DNA from: Paraescarpia echinospica
Lineage: Eukaryota; Annelida; Polychaeta; Sabellida; Siboglinidae
Direction: 5' to 3'
NCBI GenBank assembly: GCA_020002185.1
Contig: CM034534.1
Span: 19,364,075 to 19,428,074, forward strand
Length of the DNA stretch: 64,000 nt
In this document: positions 23,675-35,299 of the stretch, piece after piece
How positions within the stretch are numbered: the stretch's first letter is position 1
Layout: each line of letters opens with the position of its first letter
The notes under the pieces: generated by a model
Database searches by the model: none
Seen by the model: only the letters and a program-made list of their open reading frames with translations
Told to the model about the DNA's origin: nothing
Program-made: the position numbers and the translations under genes

Positions 23675-26600
23675 CTGGAACAAGACCAGAAGCCAGCGTT
23701 AGTGCACAATGACTTGTATCGTCCCAACAAACCATCAATTATCACCACTACGGTATGTTGGTTTTAAACTTGTTCGCATTGGCGACATCTGCAGAGTTGT
23801 TCATGACTCCATTCTCTTAGTTAGGAGAAAGGCCTTCCAGAAAAGGATAGCACATCGCAAAGACATCAGTAAATAACTATTGTTGTGTTTTTCTTAAGTA
23901 TAACATCAAAAGATAGCATATTGCAAAATAAATAAGTAAGTATCATTGTGTTTTTTTTAATATGTCACCAATTGGTAGATCAGAGGCCACTGATCCAAGG
24001 AAGTGAATAAACATAGAAAGAGAGGTCGGCAACTGGAAGAAGATACTCTTACAATGTTACAAAGTTAGAGTACTGATATAAAGATTGTCATACAGTATTA
24101 ATATACAGACTGTCATATAGTGATAATGTACAGACTGGACCTGTGCGCCTGGGAGGAGATACTCTTACAATGCTATAAAGTTAGTATATTGATATATCAA
24201 CTGACATATGCATGTCAATGTTACACAATAAATATCGAGATTAAATGTGCACATTAATGCAAAAATGCCGAAAGTGCCACTGGGGTGAACCTGTGAAAGA
24301 CGCAGTTTAACTTAAGTTTGATAATGATAACGCAGTGGATATGGAAGGCACAACACTACTGAATGCAACTCGACACAATAACCCAGAATGTGCTCCTGGA
24401 GTGAAAATGTGCACGTGTGACTATAGACTGGGACATGCTGGCACTTTGTGCCCAACTCGACCAGTCTAGACCAGACTCCCTGCAAGTGCAGTATGTCCAC
24501 TACACTAACCGTCACCAACTGCACTATACTCTAAGCTGGCATTACGTCATAACCACATAAACTTGAAAACATTTGACTACATCAGAACTAGTCGGGGTCA
24601 GTCCAGATGACGTATTCAACAGATTTCAAGTTTTCATGCCGGCTTCGAATATAGCGTAGTCGGTGCAGTGGACGCAATAAGTCAGAGGGAATCTGGTCTG
24701 ATCTCATGAAAAGTGCCATGTTAACCTGGCCTTAATTAATTTCCATTGCAGTTTTAAAAGTAACTAATAAACTTGCTTTACCTTCCACCATTCCATCAGC
24801 CAACTCTTTAAACCCCACTTCTTGGAGCGCCTCGATAAACTCTTTCGTTTTTCCTTTGCGTGATAGACATTCCTTCAGTTTCTGCACAGCATTTTGTTCC
24901 CCGTCATTCCTTTGCACGCATTTAATCTCTTGCTACAATATGCACGAAAGTATTAGTGTTATACATCTGCACAGATTCTTAGCTTAACCAAAGCAGTGTA
25001 TTCATTTTGTCAAAACAAAATACTGCAAAACATATCCATAGTGGACATTGACCGGGCTGCAGTATAAGGTCCATTATGGCTACATCAATGCTATGGACTG
25101 GTTGTGGACACTAAACTTCAGAGGAACTTCAGTATTAAATTTAAGGTTACCCTTGGGACTGTGCAAAAGTGACCTGATTAGCAAGATGACCATACTAGCA
25201 GCACTATTTTCATATACTTTGTTGTGTATGGAACAAATTTGGGAGTATCCTGGGGTGACCTTAATTGCGAGGTGGCTGTATAACCGAGGTGACCGTAAAG
25301 CAAGCTTCTACTGTAGTCTTTCAGAACTTTCAAAAGTGTCCGTTTGTAGGAAGGTTTTCGTTACGGAAAAGTGTCCGCTATGACAGATTTCACTGTATTC
25401 AATTTTGCCAATCTGGAAATATTCATGGTTTCAAGCATAACAAAATATTCCTTTGTCAATTTGTCGGAAAAACATCCTAGCAAGGCAACCATGAAACGTG
25501 ACATAGATTGGCACTCTCCTAAAATTTATGTTGTTTTTCACTTGATTTAATTTCTAAAAATAAATTACTAATTGATAGGCTGACATTCAAGACAATAACA
25601 AGTCTGACAATATATTCACATATATATATCACTAGACTATTCTTTCAAGACTCATACTAAAACCACCATTTCCAGGACTACATAATTAATTTACACATTA
25701 ATTAGGCATTGACAATGTGTTTTATATATCCAGATAGAAACCTTCTCAAAGGTGCTAGCTAGGTAACATATTAGTCCAAGAGCCAGCGGTCATTAATTTG
25801 CTTGAAATGACCACGTGTCTGGTGGGTATTTCTGAATAGCCATACAGTTGGGCTGTTCAAAACACTGTCTTAAGGTTCCCGAGTGGTGGACTGACATGCA
25901 TGGGGATGATGAATGACCTTAGGTGCGAATGATAAAAGATGGGGGTAGGGGTAAATAGTAGTCCATTTGATCCACCCAAATCTCCCAAACTACAGCAACT
26001 TGGTATCGTTGGAAAGATATTAGGATACTCTATCCAACAACGGCATAATTAATGTGTAATTATGGTGTAGTGATGTCATTATGACGTCATATGTGTACAT
26101 TTTAGTTCGTACTTCAAGTAGGTGAAACCCTCTAACCTAGAGAATTAAAGACTTTCAGACAGAAAAATCCATTTCCTTAAGCTAAATCAGTTAGTAAAAG
26201 ATAGCTGATTTCACATAACGCGAGTCACTGTAACGCGAGTCGTGCTGATTATGTAACATTTGTTAATAAGATATAAATTTATTAATTGTGCTTTTTAAAC
26301 GCTATTTAGTTGTGATTCATTCAAGGGTATTCATTGGTTTCTGTCATTTATACTTTGAAGAAAAAATTGACATGAATAAAGGTAGGTTTCTGTGTTTTCC
26401 TTTTGCCATAACATGAGTCATTCTATAATTAGATACAATCAAAACCATATTATGTAATTAACATTTGTTGACATCATTTAATACACTATGCCAATAGATT
26501 TCCACCTACAGATGATGGAATTTTGAAATGCATTATTATAGCACATATGCCAAAATTTAGTTTCTGAAATGGGCAAAACTGTAACGCGAGTCACGGTGGA

Positions 26601-26861
26601 AATGCCCAATGATTAAATCCAGTTAATAAATTTAATGTTTATTACAACAACATTGACAACTACCCATTAACACACATTGTTAGTGTAACATACAAAAACT
26701 GTTTATTACAAGTGTTACAAACATACTTGATCTGAAGTTGAAAGGCTGGGTAGATGTGGCAGTATCTCCATTGGGTTAATCTTTTTAACAATGACTGGGT
26801 AGTACTTGCACAATACTCTATTAAATCCAGTCGCAAAGTCCCATATTCTCCAATCGTCCAT
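22317..26861 (-). CDS. MAVS: MAVS-like CARD adaptor with C-terminal tail anchor
   Basis: Three exons (26727-26861, 24782-24932, 22317-23674) give 546 residues. MAVS is the adaptor on the mitochondrial outer membrane that relays RIG-I-like receptor activation by nucleating CARD filaments. Residues 1-95 form a CARD with the MAVS-like signature MEILPHLPSL, an acidic/Asp-Gln turn, KLKECL, FIEALQEVG and LADGM. A long hydrophilic Ser/Asp/Gly-rich region with 11-residue repeats follows. Residues 523-542 (core FMVAVAAVTLAAVIFL) are a C-terminal hydrophobic helix, and only MKRG follows, as expected for a mitochondrial tail anchor. Length and plan match vertebrate MAVS (about 540 aa). The start is the first ATG of exon 1; the related copy has an in-frame stop just upstream of the same ATG. 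Another CARD/tail-anchor protein is possible; no catalytic domain is seen. Confidence 0.82.
23094..23405 (-). repeat. 33-bp coding minisatellite in MAVS-like exon 3
   Basis: About ten units of 33 bp encode degenerate 11-residue repeats such as RSGQPHTSPDG and KSGQPHVSPDG. The frame is kept throughout. The fusion in the other locus cuts just before this array. Confidence 0.85.
23675..24781 (-). other. MAVS-like intron 2 with minisatellite precursor
   Basis: 24000-24210 contains two or three diverged units (AGATACTCTTACAATGTTACAAAGTTAGAGTA) of the sequence that is expanded to about 24 copies in the chimera's equivalent intron. Confidence 0.8.
24782..24932 (-). CDS. MAVS: MAVS-like exon 2 (CARD second half)
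   Basis: The 151-nt exon spans ATTGTAG to GAAG/GTAAAG. It codes CARD helices 3-6 ([29 protein letters not shown]) and leaves one base that completes the first codon of exon 3. Confidence 0.83.
24933..26726 (-). other. MAVS-like intron 1
   Basis: No exon was found. The motif TAACGCGAGTCA recurs at about 26218, 26231 and 26582 and, degraded, at 26410, in an AT-rich unassigned repeat. 25430-25560 aligns with 54680-54800 of the chimera's intron. Confidence 0.5.
26727..26861 (-). CDS. MAVS: MAVS-like exon 1 (CARD first half)
   Basis: The coding part has 45 codons, from MDDWRIWDF to STSDQ, ending in phase 0 at CAA/GTATGT. A good acceptor (TTTGTGTTGCAG) precedes it by about 40 bases, so a non-coding 5' exon probably lies further upstream; it was not located. 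Confidence 0.8.
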
Positions 26862-26979
26862 TCCGTGCCACGCTTTCAAGATTGCGTCGGAAGTAACGTC
26901 TGCAACACAAATTGTATTCATTTACAGACAACTGTTCGGGGCCGTCCATAAAGTATGTCACGTTAAATTTTGTAGAGAA

Positions 26980-29073
26980 GAGGGAGCTAACCCGGTGTAC
27001 ACTAAGCCGTATCGGGTCCCCTATGCTCTGCGACCAAAAGGCGAGCAAGAGTTAGAGAGGCTTCAAAAAGCAGGGGTGATTTCACCAGTTACAAGTGGTG
27101 ACTGGGCAACAGGTATGGTGGTTGTACCCAAGAAGAATGGTGCTATTAGACTGTGTGGCAATTATAAGACGACAGTTAACCCTCAGTTGAAAACTGCGTC
27201 CCCGCCGAATATCCACTTTGACGATATTCTGGCAGATTTGGCTGGTGGAGCAAAATTCTCAAAACTTGACTGCAGTGTTCTGCCCAGGTTCTCAAAAGGG
27301 CAGGGTGCCATTTCAGAAAAGGGCACATAGGACGCGGTGAGCAAAAGCTGAAAAGGCACGTGCGAGGTGTGACTAAATAGTTAACATGACCCGAGAAAAA
27401 GCCATTTTAATAAAGGGCACATAGAGCGCGGTAAGCAATGGTTAAAAAGGCACTTGTGACATGCTACTAAATTAAATAGTTAACAATAGTAGCTTGTAGT
27501 TTAATACCATGCTACTTACATAAAGTATATGATGTACACAGTGTGTGTATTTATGCATTATAATATTGGCTTGGGCAAGCATTTGTAGAACAAAACACAA
27601 TATTTAGCTTTACATGACTTTTTATTTTGTGTCAATCAGCATAATATTAAATATACATAGAGAATATTATACAGGTAATATGTGTGCTAAATTTCTTTGG
27701 GCTAGGTTTAACATAAATAGAGATATACTGTTATTATTAAAAAATGTACAAGCAATATAGTAATTTTGAAAAAGGACATTTAAATAAATATAAATGTGGA
27801 CAAATGGATGATTATATAATATATATAGACAATACAACATATTTTATTTTATTAAATTGGTATGTATTAACTTTATTTGAGTTTTAACAAAACACGATAT
27901 TCAGCAAAACATAACATTTTATGTATAACATAAACAGAAAAAGTAATTATTACTACACGTAGTTTGAAGCCACTGTTTAATGGTACCCCTCCGAATAATA
28001 ATTATTACAGGTAGCTACTGCTAAACGCTTTGGCAAAAGAAGACGCTAGCCGCCAGCAACCTTAGCACCCTTGGCTAGTCCGCTACACGCGCACGTGACG
28101 TCGTGACCTAGAAACGGCACGCCTTGCAACGAACATGAGCGACGTCATGTGCCGGCGGGTCGTTGCATATTGAGGGGAGCAGGTTCTTTTAACGCGGACA
28201 ATACGCAATTATTCACTACTATTGTTGAGCTATGTTATATTAAACGTCATTACTTATCATTATATATCGGTATATTAACAAATAAAGAGTGTATGAATAA
28301 AACATAATTTATCACACGTGACGGCTTCGAAAGTCTGTCGCGAAAAGGCTGGTCTACCGACTTGCGAAGTTTGGCGCCTCCTCAGATTAAAACGTATTTT
28401 AAGTTTTGCAAGTATCAAGTGATTAAAAACTGAACGACTAATCTAACGGTAGAAGTCTCCCTGCGATCAGACTTTAACTTTTGAAGATACGAACAAAATA
28501 AGGAATATCTGTCGATCGAGTGTCTGCAAGCGCCCCGATCTCGTGACGCATCCATTCTCGATTGCGGGATGCGCTCATTTGGGAACAATCTAACCGCGCG
28601 TGTGGCGCGATCGGGATGCGTTTCGAGAGCGGGACGCTCGCAAATTAATAGTTATATACATGATCGATCGTGTAACCGACTGTAGCCATGAGTAGGGTTA
28701 CATGCAAAATATAGCAGGGCGTCGTATAAAAAAGGCAGAGGGTTCTTTTTGCCTTTTTTTGGGTACCAGGGCATCACTGAAAAAGAGCAGATTCCATGCA
28801 AATTCGACCTAGGCAGAACACTGCCGAGTTAGCAAATGCGTACAACCAAATGGAGGTTTCTGAGGAATCTAGTCAGTACCTGACCATATCAACGCATACT
28901 GGACTATTCCAGCAGAACAGGAATCACAACTGCGCCAGCTATCTGACAGAATGCGATAGAGAAAGTGTTGCAAGGATTGCCAGGTTTCAATTCAAGGTAT
29001 ATCTAGATGATATCCTTGTGTCAGGAAGAACTGAGGCAGAACATCTGAGAAATTTGGGCAGGGTGTTTTTATA
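26980..29073 (+). pseudogene. Ty3/gypsy reverse-transcriptase fragment split by a hAT-like insertion
   Basis: The first part (YTKPYRVPYALRPKGEQELE, GVISPVTSGDWA, VVVPKKNGAIRLCGNY, AKFSKLD) is the finger half of a gypsy reverse transcriptase. The frame resumes after the insertion with LANAYNQMEVSEESSQYLT and VYLDDILVSGRTEAEHL. A deletion removes the residues between the two motifs of the palm. No gag, protease, integrase or LTR is attached. Confidence 0.85.
27273..28823. mobile_element. hAT-like non-autonomous element in gypsy RT
   Basis: It begins CAGTGTTCTGCCCAGG and ends CCTAGGCAGAACACTG, 16-bp inverted repeats with one mismatch. It splits the gypsy frame exactly between FSKLD and LANAYNQ. 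Internal AAAGGGCACATAG-type repeats lie near the left end. The middle (28040-28660) is unusually CpG-rich. The flanking 8-mers are not identical, so the target duplication is eroded. Confidence 0.72.
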
Positions 29074-29784
29074 AAGCGGAGTGATGGTATAAGGCCGTTG
29101 GACCTTCGGCCCAAACGACTAAAAACGGGTGAAATCAATAAGTATAATGTGGCGTCTCAATACACATTCAGTGTAGAAATATGTTTCACTCAAAGGAAAA
29201 CAGTTCCACTTGAGATCTAAATGTTTCAAGAGAGGTGTAGTATAAGGTTTGTGGGAGAGCCTTTAAATGCAAGTCTATAAAATAATGCATCCCCAAAACA
29301 TTACGGGCCTGATTTGGTTGTAGTCTGATTCTGAAGTTCCACGTGGATAGCAGTTCCGTGCCATCATATAAAGCTGTGAATATAATAACATGTTTGCACT
29401 TCAAGTGGATGAAGGCAAAGTGTCGAAACCAATGGGAGTGCGGCACGGCAAGATGTCAAATCCGGAAAGAAACCCTCTTGGACATCTAAAGGGTTTATCC
29501 AGTTTGACCAGCCACATGAAGACAGGTGATTGCAGCTATCGGAAGAAACAAGAACAACGTACATTTCTCTTTAGAGCCGACCAACATTTTGCAAAATATA
29601 ATGAGACATGTGGAGAGTTTATTCATAAGTTCTCCAAACATCAATCAATTCATCTTTTAAAACCAATGCAGTGCACATTATAATATAACACATACATTAT
29701 AAATTGACAAACAAATTAACATAATTAAGTTTTACCAACATATACAATAATCTGCCAAACAATTTTCATACAAAGGCTTTCATG
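29074..29784. other. Unassigned sequence
   Basis: Only short ORFs occur (29390-29683) with no recognisable family. No repeat boundaries are seen. Confidence 0.35.
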
Positions 29785-29960
29785 GAGCGGAGCACAGTGG
29801 TGCAGTAGCTAGAGATTCAGACTCGACCGAGAGAACCCAGGTTTAAATCCTGTGCTATGGTGTCAAACCTTGGGCAAGTGTGTTCACTCTATGTTGCTCC
29901 AGTTCACTCAGCTGTATGAATGAGTACCTTGCTATAGACAGTGGTGGATATAAAGTATTC
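29785..29960 (+). mobile_element. SINE family B copy
   Basis: The tRNA-like head GCACAGTGGTGCAGTAGC and AGGTTTAAATCC is followed by the conserved body CTTGGGCAAGTGTG, CTCCAGTTCACTCAGCTGTA and GACAGTGGTGGATA. Confidence 0.75.
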
Positions 29961-30611
29961 TATATGTACAGCTATTTTGTATTAACCCACTTAATTAAAC
30001 ATTTAACATTGTTAACAATAAAATATTAATAACAGGAATAATCCATCCTAAATTCGATATATAATGGTATATGGTTTCACAATTAGCTAACAATAATTAA
30101 AAACAACATATTTCTGAAAGGGTGGCATCCATGGCCTAATGCCCACGTATATACACCAGTTTAGGAGTATAACCGGAATAGATCAGGGTGAAATCCATTG
30201 AAATATTTATTAAGACATTTATACAGTCTTTCATACTGGTGACATTATTGATGTTTAAAACTGTTGAACCATTCAGTAACTAAATGACAAGCACACCTAT
30301 TCGCTAAATTTTTTTATAAAATTCACCTGCCACTATTTATAATAAAGCTAGCAATTATTATAAGAAACAAATTTTTTTAGCAAAATAAAATGTTTGAAAA
30401 ACGCAAACAAATTAATATGTATTGTATCATAGCCATGATAATATTACCTGTGATAAACGACATTAAAATGCAGCAATAATTACACAAGCAAATAATCGTA
30501 ATAAATACCATCAGCTGCTGTCAGCATTAAATTTAAGGTAACCTTAATTAATTAGATATCGCGTGTTTTATTGACTTTGTTTGATAATAATATTGAAATA
30601 TAAAGCGCAAT
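29961..30611. other. AT-rich, gene-free
   Basis: Nothing recognised. Confidence 0.35.
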
Positions 30612-30714
30612 CAACACCCCTTCGTGGATGCATTTGTTGACCAAGTCTTCAATCCGTTTGCTTAGACCCGGCTACCACACTGACCGTTTTGCATGTTCTC
30701 GGCATTTCGTGACA
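30612..30714 (-). pseudogene. Gypsy integrase zinc-binding fragment
   Basis: About 100 bp are nearly identical to 35648-35750, the minus-strand integrase N-terminus (WWPGLSKQVEDLV). The fragment is directly abutted by a LINE 3' end. Confidence 0.75.
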
Positions 30715-30968
30715 TTAGCAAAGGAGCAGTATATATTAGATATAAGAAAGTTCAAATATTCACAAAGGATTGTAAATGAATGGAACAGATTATCTCCTGA
30801 TTGTGTGGGTGCTAGTAGCGTGAATGTTTAAAAATAAAATCGACACATACCTCAGAAGGGCGGGATAAACACAGATAAAAGGGTTGGACTCTCGATAAGC
30901 TATAGGCCTTCCTTATCCACCTGCCACCTAGAGTTAATTCTGTGGGTGGCAATCTTGTTAAATCTATC
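30715..30968 (+). pseudogene. LINE 3'-end fragment
   Basis: It carries the last about 35 codons ([15 protein letters not shown]), the 3' hairpin and the ATCTTGTTAA tail of the CR1-like family at 59578-62545. Confidence 0.85.
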
Positions 30969-33900
30969 CCCATGTCTGAAATCAACCATAAACTGGCGCC
31001 ACCTACCGGAGTTTACGGTGGAATTAATGAATACACGCAAAAAATATCTTGTACATTTTGACCGATAAAAGAGAGTAAATTTTATTGTTTGATAACGTAA
31101 CGAGTGTATATATGTAGAATAGGTTTTGTAGATATATGGTGTAACGTTTGGTGACTGTAGGTGAACGTTATCACGGTTTTTTCGAGGTGCGGGCGGCTAA
31201 ACTGCAAAACGAAAAGTACCGACATTTCATTTAACGAAATGGCCCAAACTTGGTTCATTCTACCGGTTCATCCCCACTATCAGTGGGGAGCGGTGGTCGA
31301 TAGCCTGCTAGATCTCATATACTAAGCCGGACTAGCCTGAGGCTAAGCCTATCACTTTTAAGCCTAGCAGCTAGCTAGCCTAGTCTAACCATGGAAAGGA
31401 CCCGGCCTATACCTACCTGTCTTTGTATATTTTTGCCCTAATCATGAATCGACAGCTCGTTCCACAGAAGAAGAACGCTCTGATACTGATCACTGTTGCA
31501 GGTGTAATTGTGTTGAGAAACACCATATGCAGTTTCACATATAGGGAAAGTAATATTATGTCTTGATCTGGTTGAATAACACCATTACGCTACCCCGAAC
31601 TGTCAGAAAAGCGGAAGTGTGCAAGTTTGTAAATGACAGCCTCTCAGTGACAGTGGTGATGCATGATCTAAAAATAAACGCAGGGAAACCCGTTCGAAGT
31701 CACTCTGTTTTTGTAGAAAAATGACTCGGGTAATACCATAGAACACGTGATCTAAAATACATTAATCGGCAAACTAGTCATGCTGTAACTTACTGAATAT
31801 GCGCATGCTAAGGGTTTCGCCGAGGGTAACACGTACATGACGCAACGCTATTAAATTTATGACAGGGCCCACTTTGTTGTATTTGTCCATCACAAGGTGG
31901 CAGCAAAGACAAAATTTCCTTATTTTGGTTGATTATCTAAGTATATAACTAAGAGTATACCATTTCGTACTTTTTAAATTAATTACTAGTTTATTAATCT
32001 GCCATGAGGTAGTGATCACGTGAGATGCTGTTAACTCTCTCTGCCCTGGCTCTGCCCCTTTGATGTGACCTGATCAGTACACCATCCTTATCATACTGGT
32101 GAGTGTCACATAATTTATTAACCAAAATTATTTATTTTCTTATAATCATTTGATGCAGGTTTGATCAATAGTGTTAGTTAATATTAGGGTCATGACTAGT
32201 TTTATTCTCGAGGGTACATATATATATATATATACATGACCTTATCTGCCCATGTCCTACTTACTATGGAGCACTGTTTGTCAGGTTCAGCCTCCAGTAA
32301 TTTTACTGGAATGACTGGAGATTAGGGAAAGAAAGATACTTGATCTAGGATTTAGTTATAACAGAGAAAACATTGTAATTACTATTTAATCATATTATAA
32401 GTATACATCATATACCATGTTAGCGTAATATTACATTGTTGTGAGTAGTTAACTTAGCAAATGTTGTTTAATCCCTTTGACAAACGTATGAAACAGGTAT
32501 TCAGTGCTTCCCTGCAAAGGCCTAACAAGTGATATTCTGGCCAGCAGGGTGATAGTGAACAGCTTGCCCACTAGATGGGGTAGTAGAGATGTCCAGCAGT
32601 GTTTATGACCTGGCTGTACATTGCCTACACTGCATGGCTACAGCAACAAATGCAGTAGCTTGGGTTTAATAGATCACAGACAAGTTGTTCCCACTTCCCT
32701 GTAGCTGTCTATTGGATATAATATATGCCTTATATTGAACCCTAATGGACAGTCTTAACAATTAAGCGAATGTAACATTGTTATTCCAATATGTTCTATT
32801 GTAAACGCAATGCTTCTTACACGGTTAGTTCTAGGAGAAAATTAATAGAATGTACGTATGGTGTTATTCATATACTGGCTTATATAGGATGATGTGCGTT
32901 CATTGACCTACTACTACACACACTGACGTAGCTGTGGTGGGGTAAGCGTCAGAGATTTATAGAGTATTATTTTAATTTCCACTGGATCATCCGTGTACCT
33001 TCTCTGTATTAATGTTAGTATGTAAAACTCTCAGTGTCCTGGTATATTGTTAGTAAAGTATTAGTTACACACAAATAGTGTTTACAACAATGTAAATGTA
33101 TTACCCTTGTTAAGACAATGATGCTTGTGTTATATGTATTCGTAGCTTTGCTACCAGAGAACAGTGTTGGATACGTTGATTGTATTATGTATGTTTTATC
33201 TGTAATATCAATATGGGCGCAAGAGCGAATCTCTTTCAGTTGCTAAATGTATTATGGATGTTAGCGAATTTGTAATTGTTTTAGCTATTTTGTATTTCTT
33301 TTTGTTGTAGAAATTTACAGGATTTTACAAACTTGCCAGTAAATATAAAGCATTGGAAGCAATGAATCGTTGTTGTCTCCCGATGCACCCACGCTGCATA
33401 AGAATAAGGATTCCCCATGAATCTGAAAATCCCACTTGTGTTGTTGTAGGGGTAAGATCACATTAAGGATTCGTTCGTCATTACCGAGTTAAAGAGTGCC
33501 CTTGAAAATAGTGTTTGGTGTGATGTGTGGATTTTTTCGAGCACTTTTACATGGGACATGTTGGTCCAGTGTATACTGAATGTACTACTGCATTATATCT
33601 CTCACGAGGTAGCAATAAATATGCGCTAGTCGCTCGCGTATTCGCACGGTGGCTATTTTGCAGAACGCACCAATATTTCAAAACACGTCACAAGATTGGG
33701 GCGAAATAGGTTTTTTTTCTGAAATACGAGGTATGAGAATTTCACGATTTTTCCACAGCACTTGTGTTAGTGGAGGCTAAATATGTTGACATTTTCAAGA
33801 AAATTGTGCAGGAAATGAAGGCAACGTTATATGGGCCGCCTATGTAAAATCTAATCTGGTCTTACCTGTAGGCGTGGACGCATCACAGACACAGATTACG

Positions 33901-35299
33901 GCTACTAACGTGGCTTATGTGGTATTCGCAACGCAAATTTATAAAACAGTTCTTTGTACGTAGAGCATGTTCTCATTTCAAAGCAAAAGTTCCGTTCCCA
34001 GCCAGTTCTTACACTATATAATTTATATGCATAATATTTTTGATCGAGTCTACATATGGTAGGCTCCACTTGTAGAGAGCCACCGTGGCTATAATTAGTT
34101 AATTATTACCTATTAGAGGAATTTTTACCTATTAGCGGAAAAACTTAGAGATTAACAGAAAACTCCAGTATTCACGGTTATATAAAAGCAAGCATATGGT
34201 TACTCTCAAGCAGAAACAGGGCAGAACAACAAGGCTGGGAACGATGTGTTTATTTGTCTGTCTGAGGGCGTCGTCCTTCGTGTCATCCAGAAGAGGAAGT
34301 AGTTGACCGTTAAGGATTGATTGTAGCAGAATTCTGGTACAGAAGTTGACCGTATGTCAGTTGACCTTAGATGTGCCCTGGTTTTAAGAGTTAACGGGAA
34401 GGTTATCCGGAAGCAACGTCGAACAAACGTCGGCGGTCCCCCATCCCCATAGTATGATGACATAAAACTACGCATGCGTATTGTCATAATTCAAAGGAAC
34501 ACGTTACCTTGCGTTTGCATCTTTACTGTTTAAAAGAGCGCTCCCAGGCTTGGCAAGAGGCCTAGCCAGTTCGTTTAAAAGGTGACTATTTCAGCTGATA
34601 TACAAAAGGAGAGACCTTGACGCTCTTCACGGGGGGACTACGAAAATGTTCTCCACATTTTAGAACATTCAAAATTTCAACAAACCGCCGGTTTGCATCT
34701 TGTTTTATGTTTGGACTCTTAAAAACGGCACATACGTTAAAATGTAAAAGAGACGCTGACACACTTGTGTTGTTTTAATGCTGCACGGACATTGTTGCCG
34801 ATGATGATACTATACGTGAATAAAATCAACATTCTTTACGAATCTGGAAAGCGTGTTTGGTCAAATTATTGTCGAACAAGAATACCCTTAGCCGTGAGGG
34901 AACGACAACAACAACGACACTACGATGCACGCGGCTTGGCGAGCGAACAACCCAAGGTGACTCCCGTCTTCCACAGCCATTGCGTACCGCCCACACTGGG
35001 GGAAGGAAGAGACGATGGAGGGGGACAAAAGCATTTACACATTATGCAATATTCTTATATTTTTGTTTACCTTTTCTCTTTGTGTTCTTTTTATATTCAT
35101 ATGGACATCTGTACATGCTGCACAGTTGAGCCTGAAATAAATATATTAAACTGAATTACTGTGAGGTTTGGCTCAAGCTCTTATAAATTATAATTCTAGT
35201 CCCATTTCTATGTTTAAATACACGATTCAGCACATACTGTTAAGATTTAAGAGACGACGATGCTGATGATGAGAAGGGCCGGAACGATACACCACAGGG
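30969..35299. other. Repeat-rich, gene-free stretch
   Basis: 31450-31810 resembles 62780-63120 (TATGCAGTTTCACATATAG, GACAGCCTCTCA, GCATGATCTAAAAATAAA). 31310-31350 resembles 55785-55825 (ATATACTA, GCCGG, TAGCCT). These suggest remnants of one element family. A TA-dinucleotide run is at 32218. No coding exon was recognised, although a non-coding first exon of the MAVS-like gene could lie here unseen. Confidence 0.45.

Noticed and set aside
23675..23738. ATG at 23738 as the start of a single-exon protein
   Set aside because: A good acceptor (TTGTTCCAG) at 23675, matched at the other locus, and two upstream CARD exons in phase show this stretch is intronic.
22520..23767. Plus-strand ORFs across MAVS-like exon 3
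   Set aside because: Antisense of a well-supported exon; they exist because the 33-bp repeat keeps several frames open.
34765..35154. Basic 129-aa ORF
   Set aside because: No recognisable domain; next to gypsy 3' sequence and probably LTR or flank.
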